Below are positions 1 to 9,109 of a stretch of DNA of 64,000 nucleotides, piece by piece. The notes beneath the pieces were generated by a model, which was given only the letters and a program-made list of their open reading frames with translations, searched no databases and was not told where the DNA came from. Source of the DNA: Nitrobacter sp051912485 (lineage in GTDB: Bacteria > Pseudomonadota > Alphaproteobacteria > Rhizobiales > Xanthobacteraceae); assembly GCF_051912485.1 (NCBI RefSeq), contig NZ_CP196822.1, forward strand, positions 1,674,001-1,738,000, in the 5' to 3' direction. The position numbers were made by a program, and so were the translations under genes. The stretch's first letter is position 1; each line of letters begins with the position of its first letter.

Positions 1-3
1 TTG

Positions 4-390
4 TCATGGGACGGCTATCAGCGCCGCCGCGACCCGGCGCCGCTCGCCCAGCATGATGTTATAGGTCCGGATCGCCGGTCCGGTCAGCATGGTGTCCACC
101 CCAACGTTAACGCGACGCAGGGCCTCGCGCAGCTCGGAAGGAGCAAGCCAGACCTCGGTGCCGGTGCCGATCAGCAACGTATCGATTGCGGCGGAGCCTG
201 CAAACACGCGCGTCAAGGCTTGCCGGTTGATGTCATCCGGCCTCGTCACCGGCCAGGCCCAGATTCCGTCCGGCAGGCATAACAGCGAGCCACGGTGCGA
301 CATGGTATCGAAGCGGAAGCCGCCGCTGCCATAGGCTTCGATCACCGCAGGCCGCGGAAGGTGCGGCACATCCGGCAGATCGGCGCTCAC
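4..390 (-). CDS. Mth938-like domain protein
   Basis: This 128-residue protein looks like a member of the Mth938/NDUFAF3-like (DUF498) family, small single-domain proteins whose biochemical role in bacteria is not settled. The motifs GGFRFDTMSHRGSLL near the N-terminus and LLIGTGTEVW in the middle are typical of the fold. Its start overlaps the stop of secF by four bases in an ATGA arrangement, so it is probably translated together with the secD-secF operon, a pairing common in Bradyrhizobium relatives. The assignment rests on sequence pattern only; no catalytic residues are known. Confidence 0.8.
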   Translation of the reverse strand: MSADLPDVPHLPRPAVIEAYGSGGFRFDTMSHRGSLLCLPDGIWAWPVTRPDDINRQALTRVFAGSAAIDTLLIGTGTEVWLAPSELREALRRVNVGVDTMLTGPAIRTYNIMLGERRRVAAALIAVP

Positions 391-1508
391 GGTTTCGATG
401 GCTTCTGAGATTTGGCCGGTTTCTCCGGCTTGACCGTCTTCTCTGGTTTAGCCGTAGACTGAGCTGTCTCGGACTGCTTAGCCGCCTTGTCGGAATTGGC
501 CGCCTCAGACCTGGCCGTCTTCTCCTCAGCGTCAGCGCGATGATCGCCGACCCCGAGATAGATCAGAATCGGCGCCGCGATGAAGATCGACGTGTAGGTG
601 CCGACCAGCACCACGCCGAACATCATCACTGCGGTGAAGCTGTGAATCGCCGGTCCGCCGAACAGCAGCAACGCGAGCAGCGCCAGCGTGACCGTGAAGT
701 GGGTGATGATCGAGCGCGACAGCGTCGAATTGATCGACTCGTTGAGCAACTCAGGCATCGGCATTTTCTTGTAGCGCCGCAGCATCTCGCGGATACGGTC
801 ATAAATGACAACGGTGTCGTTCAGCGAGTAGCCGAGAATGGTCAGAAGCGCCGCGATGCTGGTGAGATCGAAGTCGACCTGCGAGATCGACATGAAGCCG
901 ATGGTCAGCACGATATCGTGCACGTTGGCGATCATCGCGCCGAGCGCGAACTGCCACTCGAACCGGAACCAGAGATAGATCAGGATGCCGAGGATCGCCA
1001 GCATCAGGCCGATCATGCCGTAGGCGAGCAGTTCGCCGGACACGCGCGGACCAACCACCTCGACGCGGCGATAATTGACGCTGTCGCCCAGCGCGCCACG
1101 CACCTTCTGTACCGCTGCCTGTTGCGCGGCGTCTCCGCCCGGCTGCTCGGCGACGCGGATCAGCACTTCTGTCGGACCGCCGAACTGTTGAAGCTGGACC
1201 TCGCCGAGACCGAGACCGTTCAGCGTCGTGCGCATACTCGCAATATTCGCCTCGCCCGACTTGGCTTGCACCTCGAGCAGCGTGCCGCCCTTGAAATCGA
1301 TGCCGAAATTCAAGCCGTGCGTGAAGAACAGCGTGATCGCGACGATCGACAGCAGCGCGGAAATCGGAAAGCTGATGCGGCGGAAGCGCGTGAAATCGAA
1401 ATGCGTATCGTCGGGGACGATCCGCACCGACGGCAGCAGACCAAGGCAACTGACGATGGTCAGCACGACAATAAGGGCACCGAGCCCGAGCAAAATCCAA
1501 TGGGTCAC
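387..1508 (-). CDS. secF: Protein translocase subunit SecF
   Basis: SecF forms, with SecD, the inner-membrane complex that uses the proton gradient to pull secreted proteins through SecYEG. The protein has 373 residues. A first hydrophobic stretch lies at about residues 3-25, before the usual SecF first helix (about 45-65) and its NFGIDFKGGT motif. The later helices carry the conserved LTILGYSLNDTVVIYDRIRE segment. It is longer than the roughly 310-320 residues usual for the family because of the extra N-terminal hydrophobic stretch and a low-complexity Lys/Pro/Ala tail of about 50 residues. secD lies 16 bases upstream on the same strand. Confidence 0.97.
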   Translation of the reverse strand: MTHWILLGLGALIVVLTIVSCLGLLPSVRIVPDDTHFDFTRFRRISFPISALLSIVAITLFFTHGLNFGIDFKGGTLLEVQAKSGEANIASMRTTLNGLGLGEVQLQQFGGPTEVLIRVAEQPGGDAAQQAAVQKVRGALGDSVNYRRVEVVGPRVSGELLAYGMIGLMLAILGILIYLWFRFEWQFALGAMIANVHDIVLTIGFMSISQVDFDLTSIAALLTILGYSLNDTVVIYDRIREMLRRYKKMPMPELLNESINSTLSRSIITHFTVTLALLALLLFGGPAIHSFTAVMMFGVVLVGTYTSIFIAAPILIYLGVGDHRADAEEKTARSEAANSDKAAKQSETAQSTAKPEKTVKPEKPAKSQKPSKP

Positions 1509-1524
1509 AACCGGCTCCGCGTCA

Positions 1525-3126
1525 TCAGATCGGCACGTTTTGCGGCCGCTTCCAGCGCACCCATGTCGCGACGATCAGCCGGGTCACCTCAAATGCGGTG
1601 AACACCGTGGTGATAATGCCGATGCCGAGCGTCACGGCGAAGCCACGCACCGGGCCAGTGCCGATATAGAACAGCACCGCGGCAGCAATGAACGTCGTGA
1701 TGTTGGAATCCAGAATCGTCGCCAGCGCCCGCTTGAAGCCGGCGTCGATCGCCGAAATCGCGGTGCGGCCGCCGCGGACTTCCTCGCGGATACGCTCATA
1801 GATCAGCACGTTGGAATCGACGGCGATGCCCACGGTCAGCACGATGCCGGCGATGCCGGGCAGCGTCAGCGTCGCGTTCAGCAACGACAGCACTCCGAAA
1901 ATCATGGCGACGTTGATGGCGACCGCGATATTCGCAAACACCCCGAACAACCGGTAGGTCAGCAACATGAACACGATCACCATGATCGAGCCGACATAGG
2001 CCGCGAGTTCGCCTTTTTCGATCGAGTCCTGCCCGAGGCCGGGACCGACGGTGCGCTCCTCGATGATCGTCAGCGGCGCCGGCAGTGCACCGGCGCGCAG
2101 CAGGATCGCGAGGTCGTTGGCCTCCTGCACCGTGAAGTTTCCGGAAATCTGACCGGAGCCGCCGGTGATCGGTTCCCGGATGACCGGTGCCGAGATCACC
2201 TCGTTATCGAGTATGATGGCAAATGGCTGTCCGACGTTTTCCGAGGTTGCCTGCGCGAACTTGCGCGCGCCGTTGGAGTTGAAGCGGAAGCTCACGATCG
2301 GCTCGCTGGTGCGGGAATCGAATCCGGGCTGGGCGTCGGTCAGATCGCCGCCAGAAACGAGCACCTGCTTCTTGACGACGTACGGCGTCTTGGGCGACTG
2401 CGTACCCATCAGCACTTCGGAATCGGCAGGCACCCGGCCCTGAAGGGCCTGATCGGGCGACACGCTCGAATCGACCATGCGGAAGTCCATCTTGGCGGTC
2501 TTGCCGAGAATTTCCTTCAGCCGCGTCGGGTCCTGTAATCCTGGCACCTGCACCAAAATGCGATCGGCGCCCTGACGCTGGATCAGCGGCTCGACGGTGC
2601 CGAGCTCGTTGACGCGCTTCTCGATAATCTGGATTGACTGCTCAACCGATTGCCGGATGCGGTCGGTGACCGCAGCCTGCGGAACCGTTATGCGGATCAG
2701 CCCACCTTCTGCACTGCTGACTTCGAGGCTACGCTGACCGCTGGAGCCGAGCAGACCCCCGAGCGGTTGCGACAGCTCGCGCAACTTGCCGAGCGCAGTC
2801 TGGAATTCCTCATCCTTGCTGATGCGCACTTCGACCGCGCCATTCTTGGCAGCAAGGCCAGTGTAGGGGATCCGCGCGTCGCGCAGCGCCTTGCGCGCGT
2901 CGTCGCGGACCTGATCGAGTTTCTCCTTTTTGACGTAGTTGGAATCGACCTCAAGCAGCAGGTACGACCCGCCCTGAAGATCGAGCCCCAGCACGAGGTG
3001 GCGCTGCGCCCATTTCGGCCAGGTCTTGACCTGGGCCTCGGGAAAGAAGTTCGGCACAGCGCACAGGCAGACCACGAGGGCAGTCACGACGATCGCCAGC
3101 GCTTTCCACCGCGTAAAATACAACAT
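1525..3126 (-). CDS. secD: Protein translocase subunit SecD
   Basis: SecD is the larger partner of SecF in the proton-driven export motor of the inner membrane. The 533 residues show one N-terminal membrane helix (about 9-28), the LGLDLQGGSYLLLEVD motif, a large periplasmic part, and a C-terminal block of membrane helices with AGIVLTVGIAVDSNVLIYER. Length is normal for a proteobacterial SecD of the shorter kind. The gene follows yajC by 42 bases and precedes secF by 16, the standard yajC-secD-secF operon. Confidence 0.97.
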   Translation of the reverse strand: MLYFTRWKALAIVVTALVVCLCAVPNFFPEAQVKTWPKWAQRHLVLGLDLQGGSYLLLEVDSNYVKKEKLDQVRDDARKALRDARIPYTGLAAKNGAVEVRISKDEEFQTALGKLRELSQPLGGLLGSSGQRSLEVSSAEGGLIRITVPQAAVTDRIRQSVEQSIQIIEKRVNELGTVEPLIQRQGADRILVQVPGLQDPTRLKEILGKTAKMDFRMVDSSVSPDQALQGRVPADSEVLMGTQSPKTPYVVKKQVLVSGGDLTDAQPGFDSRTSEPIVSFRFNSNGARKFAQATSENVGQPFAIILDNEVISAPVIREPITGGSGQISGNFTVQEANDLAILLRAGALPAPLTIIEERTVGPGLGQDSIEKGELAAYVGSIMVIVFMLLTYRLFGVFANIAVAINVAMIFGVLSLLNATLTLPGIAGIVLTVGIAVDSNVLIYERIREEVRGGRTAISAIDAGFKRALATILDSNITTFIAAAVLFYIGTGPVRGFAVTLGIGIITTVFTAFEVTRLIVATWVRWKRPQNVPI

Positions 3127-3168
3127 CGAGATAACCCGTCAGATTCCAGGAATGACCGCCCGGGACAT

Positions 3169-3570
3169 TTAGCTCGCGTCGGTGTCGTCCTTGGCGCCCT
3201 CGTCTTTGGCGCCTTTCTTTGCCGATTCACCCTTAGTCGGCTCGCCCTTGGCAGGCTCGCCCTTGGCGCGGACGATTGAAATCATCTGCCGCATCTGCCG
3301 CACCCGGACGCCGTCCGCGATCTCGAACTCGATCTGGTCATCGTCCACTACCTTGGTGACCTTTCCGACGAGACCACTTGACGTGATGACGGTGTCACCG
3401 CGGCGGATATTCTTCACCAGGTCTTTGTGCTCTTTCGCCTTCTTCTGCTGCGGCCGGATGATCAGGAAATACATGATGATGAAGATCAGCGCGAATGGCA
3501 GCAGCGACATCAGCAGGTTATTGGTGTCGCCGGCACCGGCGGCCTGAGCAAACGCGGGGGTAATGAACAT
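3169..3570 (-). CDS. yajC: Preprotein translocase subunit YajC
   Basis: YajC is a small inner-membrane protein that associates with SecDF. The 133-residue product has a single membrane helix (about 20-40) followed by the signature FLIIRPQQKKAKEHK and the GDTVITSSGLVGKV domain. The C-terminal 30 residues are an unusual Lys/Gly/Glu-rich tail built from near-repeats of AKGEP, reflected in tandem 15-base repeats in the DNA. It heads the yajC-secD-secF operon. Confidence 0.95.
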   Translation of the reverse strand: MFITPAFAQAAGAGDTNNLLMSLLPFALIFIIMYFLIIRPQQKKAKEHKDLVKNIRRGDTVITSSGLVGKVTKVVDDDQIEFEIADGVRVRQMRQMISIVRAKGEPAKGEPTKGESAKKGAKDEGAKDDTDAS

Positions 3571-3761
3571 TCGGACGATTCCTTGAAACGGAGCAGGCCG
3601 GCGCGACGGCAGAGTCGTCCGGTCGAGGGCAAATTCGCGCGGACTATAGCGGCCACGGTCTCAATTGCAACGCCGCCAGACCCTTGATCGGACCTCATTA
3701 TTTCGGCTGCTTGCAGGGGCTCGGACGCCCCGCTAAGGGTGCGCACTCAGGAAAGGCAAAG

Positions 3762-4727
3762 ATGGCAACAAAGTCACGGAAAGCCGGCTCCCGCAAAACG
3801 CCGAGGCCACGCGCCGGCAAGCGGGGTGGCGGCGCGACAAAAGGTCCGAAACTGGCCGCGGCGCCCACCGCCGAAGAGCGGATCGCGCACGCGCTCGAAG
3901 CAATCGCTGCGGCCATGTCCTCCGCAGCGGCAAAGCCCGACAACAGCGTTGCGCTAACGCGCGCCGAGGCCTTCGTCTGGCACCCCGACGGACGATTGAT
4001 GCCGGTGCCGCGCGTCAGCCGCGTCGATCTCGGCCTTCTCAAGGGCATCGACCGGATGCGCGATATCCTGATCGAAAACACCGAACGCTTCGCCAAGGGC
4101 CTGCCTGCGAACAACGCCCTGCTCTGGGGCGCACGCGGCATGGGCAAGTCGTCGCTGGTGAAGGCGACCCATGCCAGCGTCAACGCCGCGGTCGGCGGCC
4201 AGCTCAAGCTGATCGAAATTCACCGCGAGGATATCGAGAGCCTGCCGAGCCTGATGGAGCTGCTGCGCTCATCGGACTTCCGTTTCATCGTATTCTGCGA
4301 CGACCTGTCGTTCGACGGCAATGATGCTTCCTACAAATCGCTGAAAGCGGTGCTCGAGGGCGGGATCGAGGGTCGTCCGGAGAACGTCATCCTGTACGCG
4401 ACGTCGAACCGCCGTCACCTGCTGGCGCGCGAGATGATCGAGAACGAGCGATCGACCGCGATCAATCCCGGCGAGGCCGTCGAGGAAAAGGTCTCGCTGT
4501 CCGACCGCTTCGGCCTCTGGCTCGGCTTTCATCGCTGCAGCCAGGACGAATATCTCGCGATGGTGCGCGGCTACTGCGCCCACTTCGGTATCAAGCTCGA
4601 CGATGCCGAACTGGAGCGGGAAGCGCTGGAATGGTCGACCACGCGCGGCTCGCGTTCGGGGCGCGTCGCCTGGCAGTTCACGCAGGAACTCGCAGGGCGC
4701 CTAGGCGTGCGGCTCGCGACGAAGTAG
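3762..4727 (+). CDS. DUF815-family AAA-type ATPase
   Basis: This is a 321-residue P-loop ATPase of the DUF815 family, conserved beside yajC in many alphaproteobacteria; its substrate is not known. Walker A is seen as WGARGMGKSSLV and Walker B as FIVFCDDLSFD. The N-terminal 40 residues are a basic, Lys/Arg/Gly-rich tail. The ATG at 3762 is chosen because AGGAAAGG stands just before it, whereas an upstream ATG at 3684 would add 26 residues without family character. It is transcribed divergently from yajC. Confidence 0.88.
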   Translation: MATKSRKAGSRKTPRPRAGKRGGGATKGPKLAAAPTAEERIAHALEAIAAAMSSAAAKPDNSVALTRAEAFVWHPDGRLMPVPRVSRVDLGLLKGIDRMRDILIENTERFAKGLPANNALLWGARGMGKSSLVKATHASVNAAVGGQLKLIEIHREDIESLPSLMELLRSSDFRFIVFCDDLSFDGNDASYKSLKAVLEGGIEGRPENVILYATSNRRHLLAREMIENERSTAINPGEAVEEKVSLSDRFGLWLGFHRCSQDEYLAMVRGYCAHFGIKLDDAELEREALEWSTTRGSRSGRVAWQFTQELAGRLGVRLATK

Positions 4728-4769
4728 CTCCTGCATTTGGAAAGAGGCGGGCTCCTTCAACAGAAACCC

Positions 4770-4808
4770 GGCGTCATACCCACGAAGGCAGGTATCCCGC
4801 ACTCCGCA
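4770..4808. repeat. Short palindromic intergenic repeat
   Basis: The spacer holds a degenerate inverted repeat of the form GGCGTCATACCCACGAAGG followed by its partial complement. A second, better conserved copy lies at 10760-10797. Short palindromes of the type TCATGCCCGCGAAAGCGGGC are dispersed in Bradyrhizobium-type genomes, usually between genes. Confidence 0.6.
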
Positions 4809-4878
4809 GCTTTCGATCGTCACGAGACATCCGAATACTGCCCGCTTTTACGAGTGATCCAGTCCTATTGTGATGCTT

Positions 4879-6222
4879 TCATGCGCCGTTGAGGAAATGA
4901 AGCGGGTCAACCGGTGAAGATCCTTTTCGGATCTCGAAGTGGAGTTGCGGCGACGCCGCTTCGCCCGACTGACCCGACTTGGCAATGACCTGGCCGCGCT
5001 TGATGGTGTCCCCGCGCTTCACCAACAGCTCACTCGCATGGGCATATGCGGTCACGTAACCGTTGGGGTGCCGAACCAGAATCAGGTTGCCGTAACCCTT
5101 GAGCTCGCTGCCGGAATAAGCAACGACGCCATCCTCGGCGGCCTTCACCGGCGTACCCTCGGGCACGGCGACGTTGATGCCGTCATTCGATTTGCCGTTG
5201 GTCTTGGCACCATAGGCCGCGATCACGCGGCCGCGTACTGGCCAGCGGAATGTGGGTAACGCTCCGGTCGCATCGGCGGCCTTCACTGCCGGCTTGAGCA
5301 CGGCCGCTTCAGGCGTCTCCGTCGCAACCGCGAGGTTGACCTTCTGCACCGGACCTTCGGGTGCCGCCGCAGCGTGAACCACAGGCGCAGGCGCAGCGGG
5401 GGGCGTGGCCGCGGCGACAACAGGCTGCGCAGCCACCGCAGCGGCTTTCATCGGCACCGTTATCTTCATGCCGGTTTTTAGCTTCGTGCCGGGTTGCAGG
5501 CCGTTGGCGCGAGCGAGCTCACCGACCGGAATGTGATTGTGGCGCGCGATGCTCATCAGCGTGTCGCCGCGATTGACATAGTGGGTTCCGGACGCAGCCG
5601 CAGCGACCCCGGCAGGCTTCGCAGCCGGAGCGGCATGGTTGTCCGCTTCCGCCGCGCGCTTTGGAATGATCAGTTGCTGGCCGGGCTGCAACCGGCGCGG
5701 ACCGCGGTAGCCGTTGGCCTTGATGATTTCGGCAGTGGAGACACCATAGCGGTGCGACAGCCCTTCCAGCGTATCGCTGGTGCCGACGATGATGGGGGTG
5801 CCCCCACCATGATTCCAGCCGTCCCTGGCCGCTACAGCGCCAGTGGACTCGATCGGACGCGTGGGCGGCGCATAAGAGTGAACACCTCGCCCGCCGCTTG
5901 GCACGCCTGATGCGACCGGACCTGCGGCCACCGGATAGGTTTTTGGCGCCGAGATCGGCGGCGGCAGCGGCTGGGATTGATATTGCGACCGCGAATATTG
6001 CGGCAACTCGCGGCGTTCGACCGGAGCCGCGGGCGCTGCGGCCACCGAGCCGGTGGCATCGCGCTGCCATCCAAAATGATTTGATTGCTGCGGGTTACTG
6101 TCGATCTGCGCCAAGCGCGTGGACATGTCCGCACTGCATCCGGCAAAACCGATCGACACCAGCGCCAGCACCGCGATCTGCGGTACGCGACGCGAGCAAA
6201 GCACCTCGACGACACGGGACAT
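4879..6222 (-). CDS. LysM/M23 lipoprotein, NlpD/EnvC-like (degenerate peptidase)
   Basis: The 447-residue protein has a lipoprotein signal with lipobox GFAGC (Cys29), two LysM peptidoglycan-binding repeats at about 144-188 and 214-257, a Pro/Ala-rich linker, and a C-terminal M23 (LytM) domain at about 346-436. Three of the four zinc-site residues of active M23 enzymes are replaced: the HxxxD site reads NDGIN (Asn346, Asn350) and HxH reads QLH (Gln426, His428). It is therefore more likely an activator of cell-wall amidases, like NlpD/EnvC, than a hydrolase. It lies next to pcm and surE, as nlpD does in many proteobacteria. Confidence 0.9.
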   Translation of the reverse strand: MSRVVEVLCSRRVPQIAVLALVSIGFAGCSADMSTRLAQIDSNPQQSNHFGWQRDATGSVAAAPAAPVERRELPQYSRSQYQSQPLPPPISAPKTYPVAAGPVASGVPSGGRGVHSYAPPTRPIESTGAVAARDGWNHGGGTPIIVGTSDTLEGLSHRYGVSTAEIIKANGYRGPRRLQPGQQLIIPKRAAEADNHAAPAAKPAGVAAAASGTHYVNRGDTLMSIARHNHIPVGELARANGLQPGTKLKTGMKITVPMKAAAVAAQPVVAAATPPAAPAPVVHAAAAPEGPVQKVNLAVATETPEAAVLKPAVKAADATGALPTFRWPVRGRVIAAYGAKTNGKSNDGINVAVPEGTPVKAAEDGVVAYSGSELKGYGNLILVRHPNGYVTAYAHASELLVKRGDTIKRGQVIAKSGQSGEAASPQLHFEIRKGSSPVDPLHFLNGA

Positions 6223-6424
6223 GATTACTCACTCGACGCAACATAACTACAAATTTGAGTAAACACGCCGCCAGTAAACAAGCCTTTAACCGTCTGAACA
6301 ACGCGTTGCCACTGCAGCCGAACTCGGGTTGGCCTATCCGATCGACCGGATGGAGTCTCTTCTCATGGGAGAGGGAACGCTCATCGTCGCTTCGGCAACC
6401 GTTCAATCAAAATTTGAACCCGCT

Positions 6425-7078
6425 TTAGAGTTCGCGGGCGATACCCGGCAACGCCGGCACGAAGCGGACGTCGATCAACTCCTTGCGGACCAGTCCGGCG
6501 GTGGTTCGTCTGAGAAGGATCAGCGTCTGCCGCCCGCTGGGCGGGCCGACGGGCGCGATCAGAAGCCCGCCGGGCTCGATCCGGGCCGTCAGCGCGTCCG
6601 GAATCTGCTCCATCGCTGCCGTCACCAGGATGCGGTCGAACTGCCCCGCTTCGGCGGGAATGTCGAAGCCGTCACCCAGCATGACCTCCACGTTGTCGCA
6701 ACCGAGTTGCTCCAGCCGGCTGCGGGCACGATCAGCGAGCACGCGAAACCGTTCGATGGTCAAGACCTGGCGGCACAGACGTGACAGGATCGCGGCCTGA
6801 TAGCCGGAGCCGCTGCCGATTTCTAACACCCGATTATCGTCGCGCAATTCCAGCCGCTCGGTCATGTAGGCGACGACAAAAGGTTGGCTAATGGTCTGGC
6901 CGCAGGCGATGCCGAGCGCGGTATCCAGCCAGGCATCGTCGCGATCCGCCGGCTCCACGAAGACATCGCGCGGGATGCCGTCCATCGCGCGCAGTACTCG
7001 CTGATCGCTGATGCCGCGTCGCCGCAGGTTGAGCTGAAACATCATCTTTTCGGGCGGCGGACGATCGGCGGGGGGCAT
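6425..7078 (-). CDS. pcm: Protein-L-isoaspartate O-methyltransferase
   Basis: The enzyme methylates L-isoaspartyl residues with S-adenosylmethionine and so starts repair of damaged proteins. The 217-residue product shows the family motif GQTISQPFVVAYMTE (about 60-74), the SAM site VLEIGSGSGYQAAILS (about 84-99), and the C-terminal LIAPVGPPSGRQTLIL. The start at 7078 gives the normal family length; the longer open frame upstream lacks family similarity. surE lies further upstream on the same strand, but a response-regulator gene on the other strand interrupts the usual surE-pcm linkage. Confidence 0.93.
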   Translation of the reverse strand: MPPADRPPPEKMMFQLNLRRRGISDQRVLRAMDGIPRDVFVEPADRDDAWLDTALGIACGQTISQPFVVAYMTERLELRDDNRVLEIGSGSGYQAAILSRLCRQVLTIERFRVLADRARSRLEQLGCDNVEVMLGDGFDIPAEAGQFDRILVTAAMEQIPDALTARIEPGGLLIAPVGPPSGRQTLILLRRTTAGLVRKELIDVRFVPALPGIAREL

Positions 7079-7524
7079 AGGGCGGACTCTCGAGCGCTGG
7101 CGTTTGGCCACAGCGAATATCAAAACAATTTGATGAATCTGCGCGGATCGACTTCTAGTGGAGTGGCATTCGCGACCTACCTGCTGCGCACTCGCGATGC
7201 GAATGTCAAATCCAAACTCCCTCGGAAACTTATGGTTGCTAGTGGACCTTGGTACTAACATTTGCAAAGCACCCCCTGAAACGGGTGCGAATGTTAGAAT
7301 GGGATCACTAGCTCAATCCGGCGGGGCGAATTTTTGTTCCGACGGTGGAACGGGCCGGTCTCACCAGCAGGAGGTCCGGAAATCCGGGAAGTTCATCTTA
7401 GGGCCGGCTGGCAACCACCCGAGAAAACCATCTTATTCGCGCCAGCGACCACAGCGCACATTGCGTTTGGCCGCGTAATTTGCGACTCTGTGTTGAGAAT
7501 TGGGCAAGGGATCGGATCTCCTTC
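7079..7524. other. Non-coding spacer with a two-part hairpin
   Basis: No convincing gene is seen in these 446 bases between pcm and the response regulator. A strong inverted repeat lies at 7255-7297: outer arms CTAACATT / AATGTTAG and inner arms GCACCC / GGGTGC around a short loop. A second small hairpin, GTTCC / GGAAC, follows at about 7337-7352. These could fold in an RNA leader for the downstream regulator gene or be a protein-binding site; nothing identifies a known riboswitch. Confidence 0.4.
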
Positions 7525-7914
7525 ATGGCGCCAGAGAAGCCGCCCGGTGGCTCGGTGTTCCTCGTCGAGGACGAGGTGATGATCCGCATGATGGTTGCGG
7601 ATATGCTGGAGGAGCTTGGCTACAGCATCGCCGCCGAAGCCGGCGAGATCGAACAAGCGCTCACGCTCGCACGGACCGCGAACTTCGACATCGCCATCCT
7701 CGACGTCAACGTCAATGGAAAGCTGATTTCTCCGGTGGCCGAGGTGATCGAGGCGCGCAACCGGCCCTTCATTTTCGCAACCGGCTATGGCACGCAGGGT
7801 TTGCCCCCCGAATATCGCAACCGTCCGGCGTTACAGAAGCCCTTCCAGATGGAAGGCCTCGCCGCCATGATCGAGCGCACACTCAAGGACGGCGCCGCGG
7901 CCGAGCGCACCTGA
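7525..7914 (+). CDS. Single-domain response regulator
   Basis: This 129-residue protein is a stand-alone receiver domain with no output domain. The acidic pair is Glu15-Asp16 (VEDEVMIRMM), the phospho-acceptor is Asp60 (AILDVNVNGK), the switch Thr is at about 86 (FATGYGT), and the conserved Lys is in QKPF (about 105). It resembles the receiver proteins of rhizobia that often act with HWE-type kinases. No kinase gene is adjacent, so the partner is unknown. The ATG at 7525 is chosen because it begins just before the receiver fold. Confidence 0.85.
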   Translation: MAPEKPPGGSVFLVEDEVMIRMMVADMLEELGYSIAAEAGEIEQALTLARTANFDIAILDVNVNGKLISPVAEVIEARNRPFIFATGYGTQGLPPEYRNRPALQKPFQMEGLAAMIERTLKDGAAAERT

Positions 7915-7924
7915 ACATCGCGGC

Positions 7925-8692
7925 CTACTTCAAGGTTGCCGTCAGAACCTCGACGAACGCATCGTCGGTGCGATCCAGCCGCAGCGGCGTTACCGAAACG
8001 CACCGCGCCGCTATCGCTGCGAGATCGGTACCCGCCGCCGGGGTGTCCGCGGCGTCGGCCTTCTCGAATCCGATCCAGAAATACGGGTTGCCGCGACCAT
8101 CTCTGCGTTCAACGACCTTGAGGAAACCGAGATTGCGTTTGCCCATCCGCGTTACCAGCACGCCGGCCACCTCCTCGGGCGCGCACGCCGGGAAATTGAC
8201 ATTGACCACCGTGTTCTTGGGAATGCCGGCGTCGATCACCTTGCGCAGAATCTGCGGCCCGAATGTGCGCGCGGTTTCCCACACCGGCCTGTCGCCGGTC
8301 TCCGTGCTGAATTCCTGCGACAGCGCGAACGACGGCAGCCCGAGCATCGTGCCCTCGAGCGCGCCCGCGATGGTGCCGGAATAAACCACATCCTCAGCGA
8401 CGTTGCGGCCCCGATTGACGCCCGACAGCACGAGATCCGGCCCTTTTTTGCCGAGGATGTGCCGCGATCCCATGATCACGCAATCGGTCGGCGTGCCCCG
8501 CACGGCGAAATGACGCGGTTCGATTTCGCGCAGCCGCAGCGGATCGTTGAGCGACAGCGAATGCGAGACGCCGGATTGATCGTATTCGGGCGCGACCACC
8601 CAGACATCGTCGGACAGGTCTTTTGCAATTTGCTCGAGGATCTCGAGGCCCGGCGCATTGATGCCATCGTCGTTAGTACAAAGAATTCGCAT
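7925..8692 (-). CDS. surE: 5'/3'-nucleotidase SurE
   Basis: SurE removes phosphate from nucleoside monophosphates and is linked to stationary-phase survival. The 255-residue protein begins with the metal-binding signature MRILCTNDDGINAPGL and has the further motifs VVAPEYDQSGVSHS, VRGTPTDCV and SGVNRGRN with the expected Asp, Ser and Asn ligands. Length is typical. In relatives the gene sits between serS and pcm; here a small peptide gene on the opposite strand separates it from serS. Confidence 0.95.
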   Translation of the reverse strand: MRILCTNDDGINAPGLEILEQIAKDLSDDVWVVAPEYDQSGVSHSLSLNDPLRLREIEPRHFAVRGTPTDCVIMGSRHILGKKGPDLVLSGVNRGRNVAEDVVYSGTIAGALEGTMLGLPSFALSQEFSTETGDRPVWETARTFGPQILRKVIDAGIPKNTVVNVNFPACAPEEVAGVLVTRMGKRNLGFLKVVERRDGRGNPYFWIGFEKADAADTPAAGTDLAAIAARCVSVTPLRLDRTDDAFVEVLTATLK

Positions 8693-8904
8693 TCGTGAGG
8701 TTGCCTTTTTCGGCCGCTGTCCTTGGCTCTAGCGCCGTTCGGACACCTCTTATCCGGCCCGGCCGAGCCTGGCAAACCTGACGTTCCGCTTGCGCGGCGG
8801 ACTTTCCGGCGCGTGAGGCATCTCACATCGCCGGCAGACTGGCGCGTGTACCCCTGATGCAATGATGCCGGGGCTCGTCCCGGCTCGAACAGGAGGAGCG
8901 AGAC

Positions 8905-9105
8905 ATGCACAGCGACATTCGAGAACTGACCGCGGGCGAACTCAACAACGTCAGCGGCGGCGAGATCACCATCGTCGCAGACAAGGATTACTTCGGGATC
9001 GAAGTCTCCTTCGGCAAATACGGCGTTGCCGTCTGGGTCACCGGCGGCTCGGTCTGCGGCGCCGTCAACACGCCGTCGCATCGCGGCGGGACGTGTATCC
9101 CGTAG
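8905..9105 (+). CDS. Double-glycine leader peptide (bacteriocin-like precursor)
   Basis: A 66-residue open frame starts with a perfect ribosome site (AGGAGG at 8891-8896) eight bases before the ATG. Its first 19 residues, MHSDIRELTAGELNNVSGG, match the double-glycine leader pattern (LxxxELxxVxGG) cut by C39 peptidase domains of ABC exporters. The predicted 47-residue core is Gly/Val-rich and has only two cysteines (51 and 64), which could form one disulphide. No exporter, immunity or maturation gene is nearby. It lies alone on the plus strand between serS and surE. A function as microcin or signal peptide is inferred from the leader only. Confidence 0.7.
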   Translation: MHSDIRELTAGELNNVSGGEITIVADKDYFGIEVSFGKYGVAVWVTGGSVCGAVNTPSHRGGTCIP

Positions 9106-9109
9106 CAGA

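Noticed and set aside
540..2538. Long open frames on the plus strand opposite secF and secD (up to 436 codons)
   Set aside because: They are Arg/His/Asp-rich shadows of high-GC genes, without ribosome sites or family motifs, and lie fully inside strongly supported genes.
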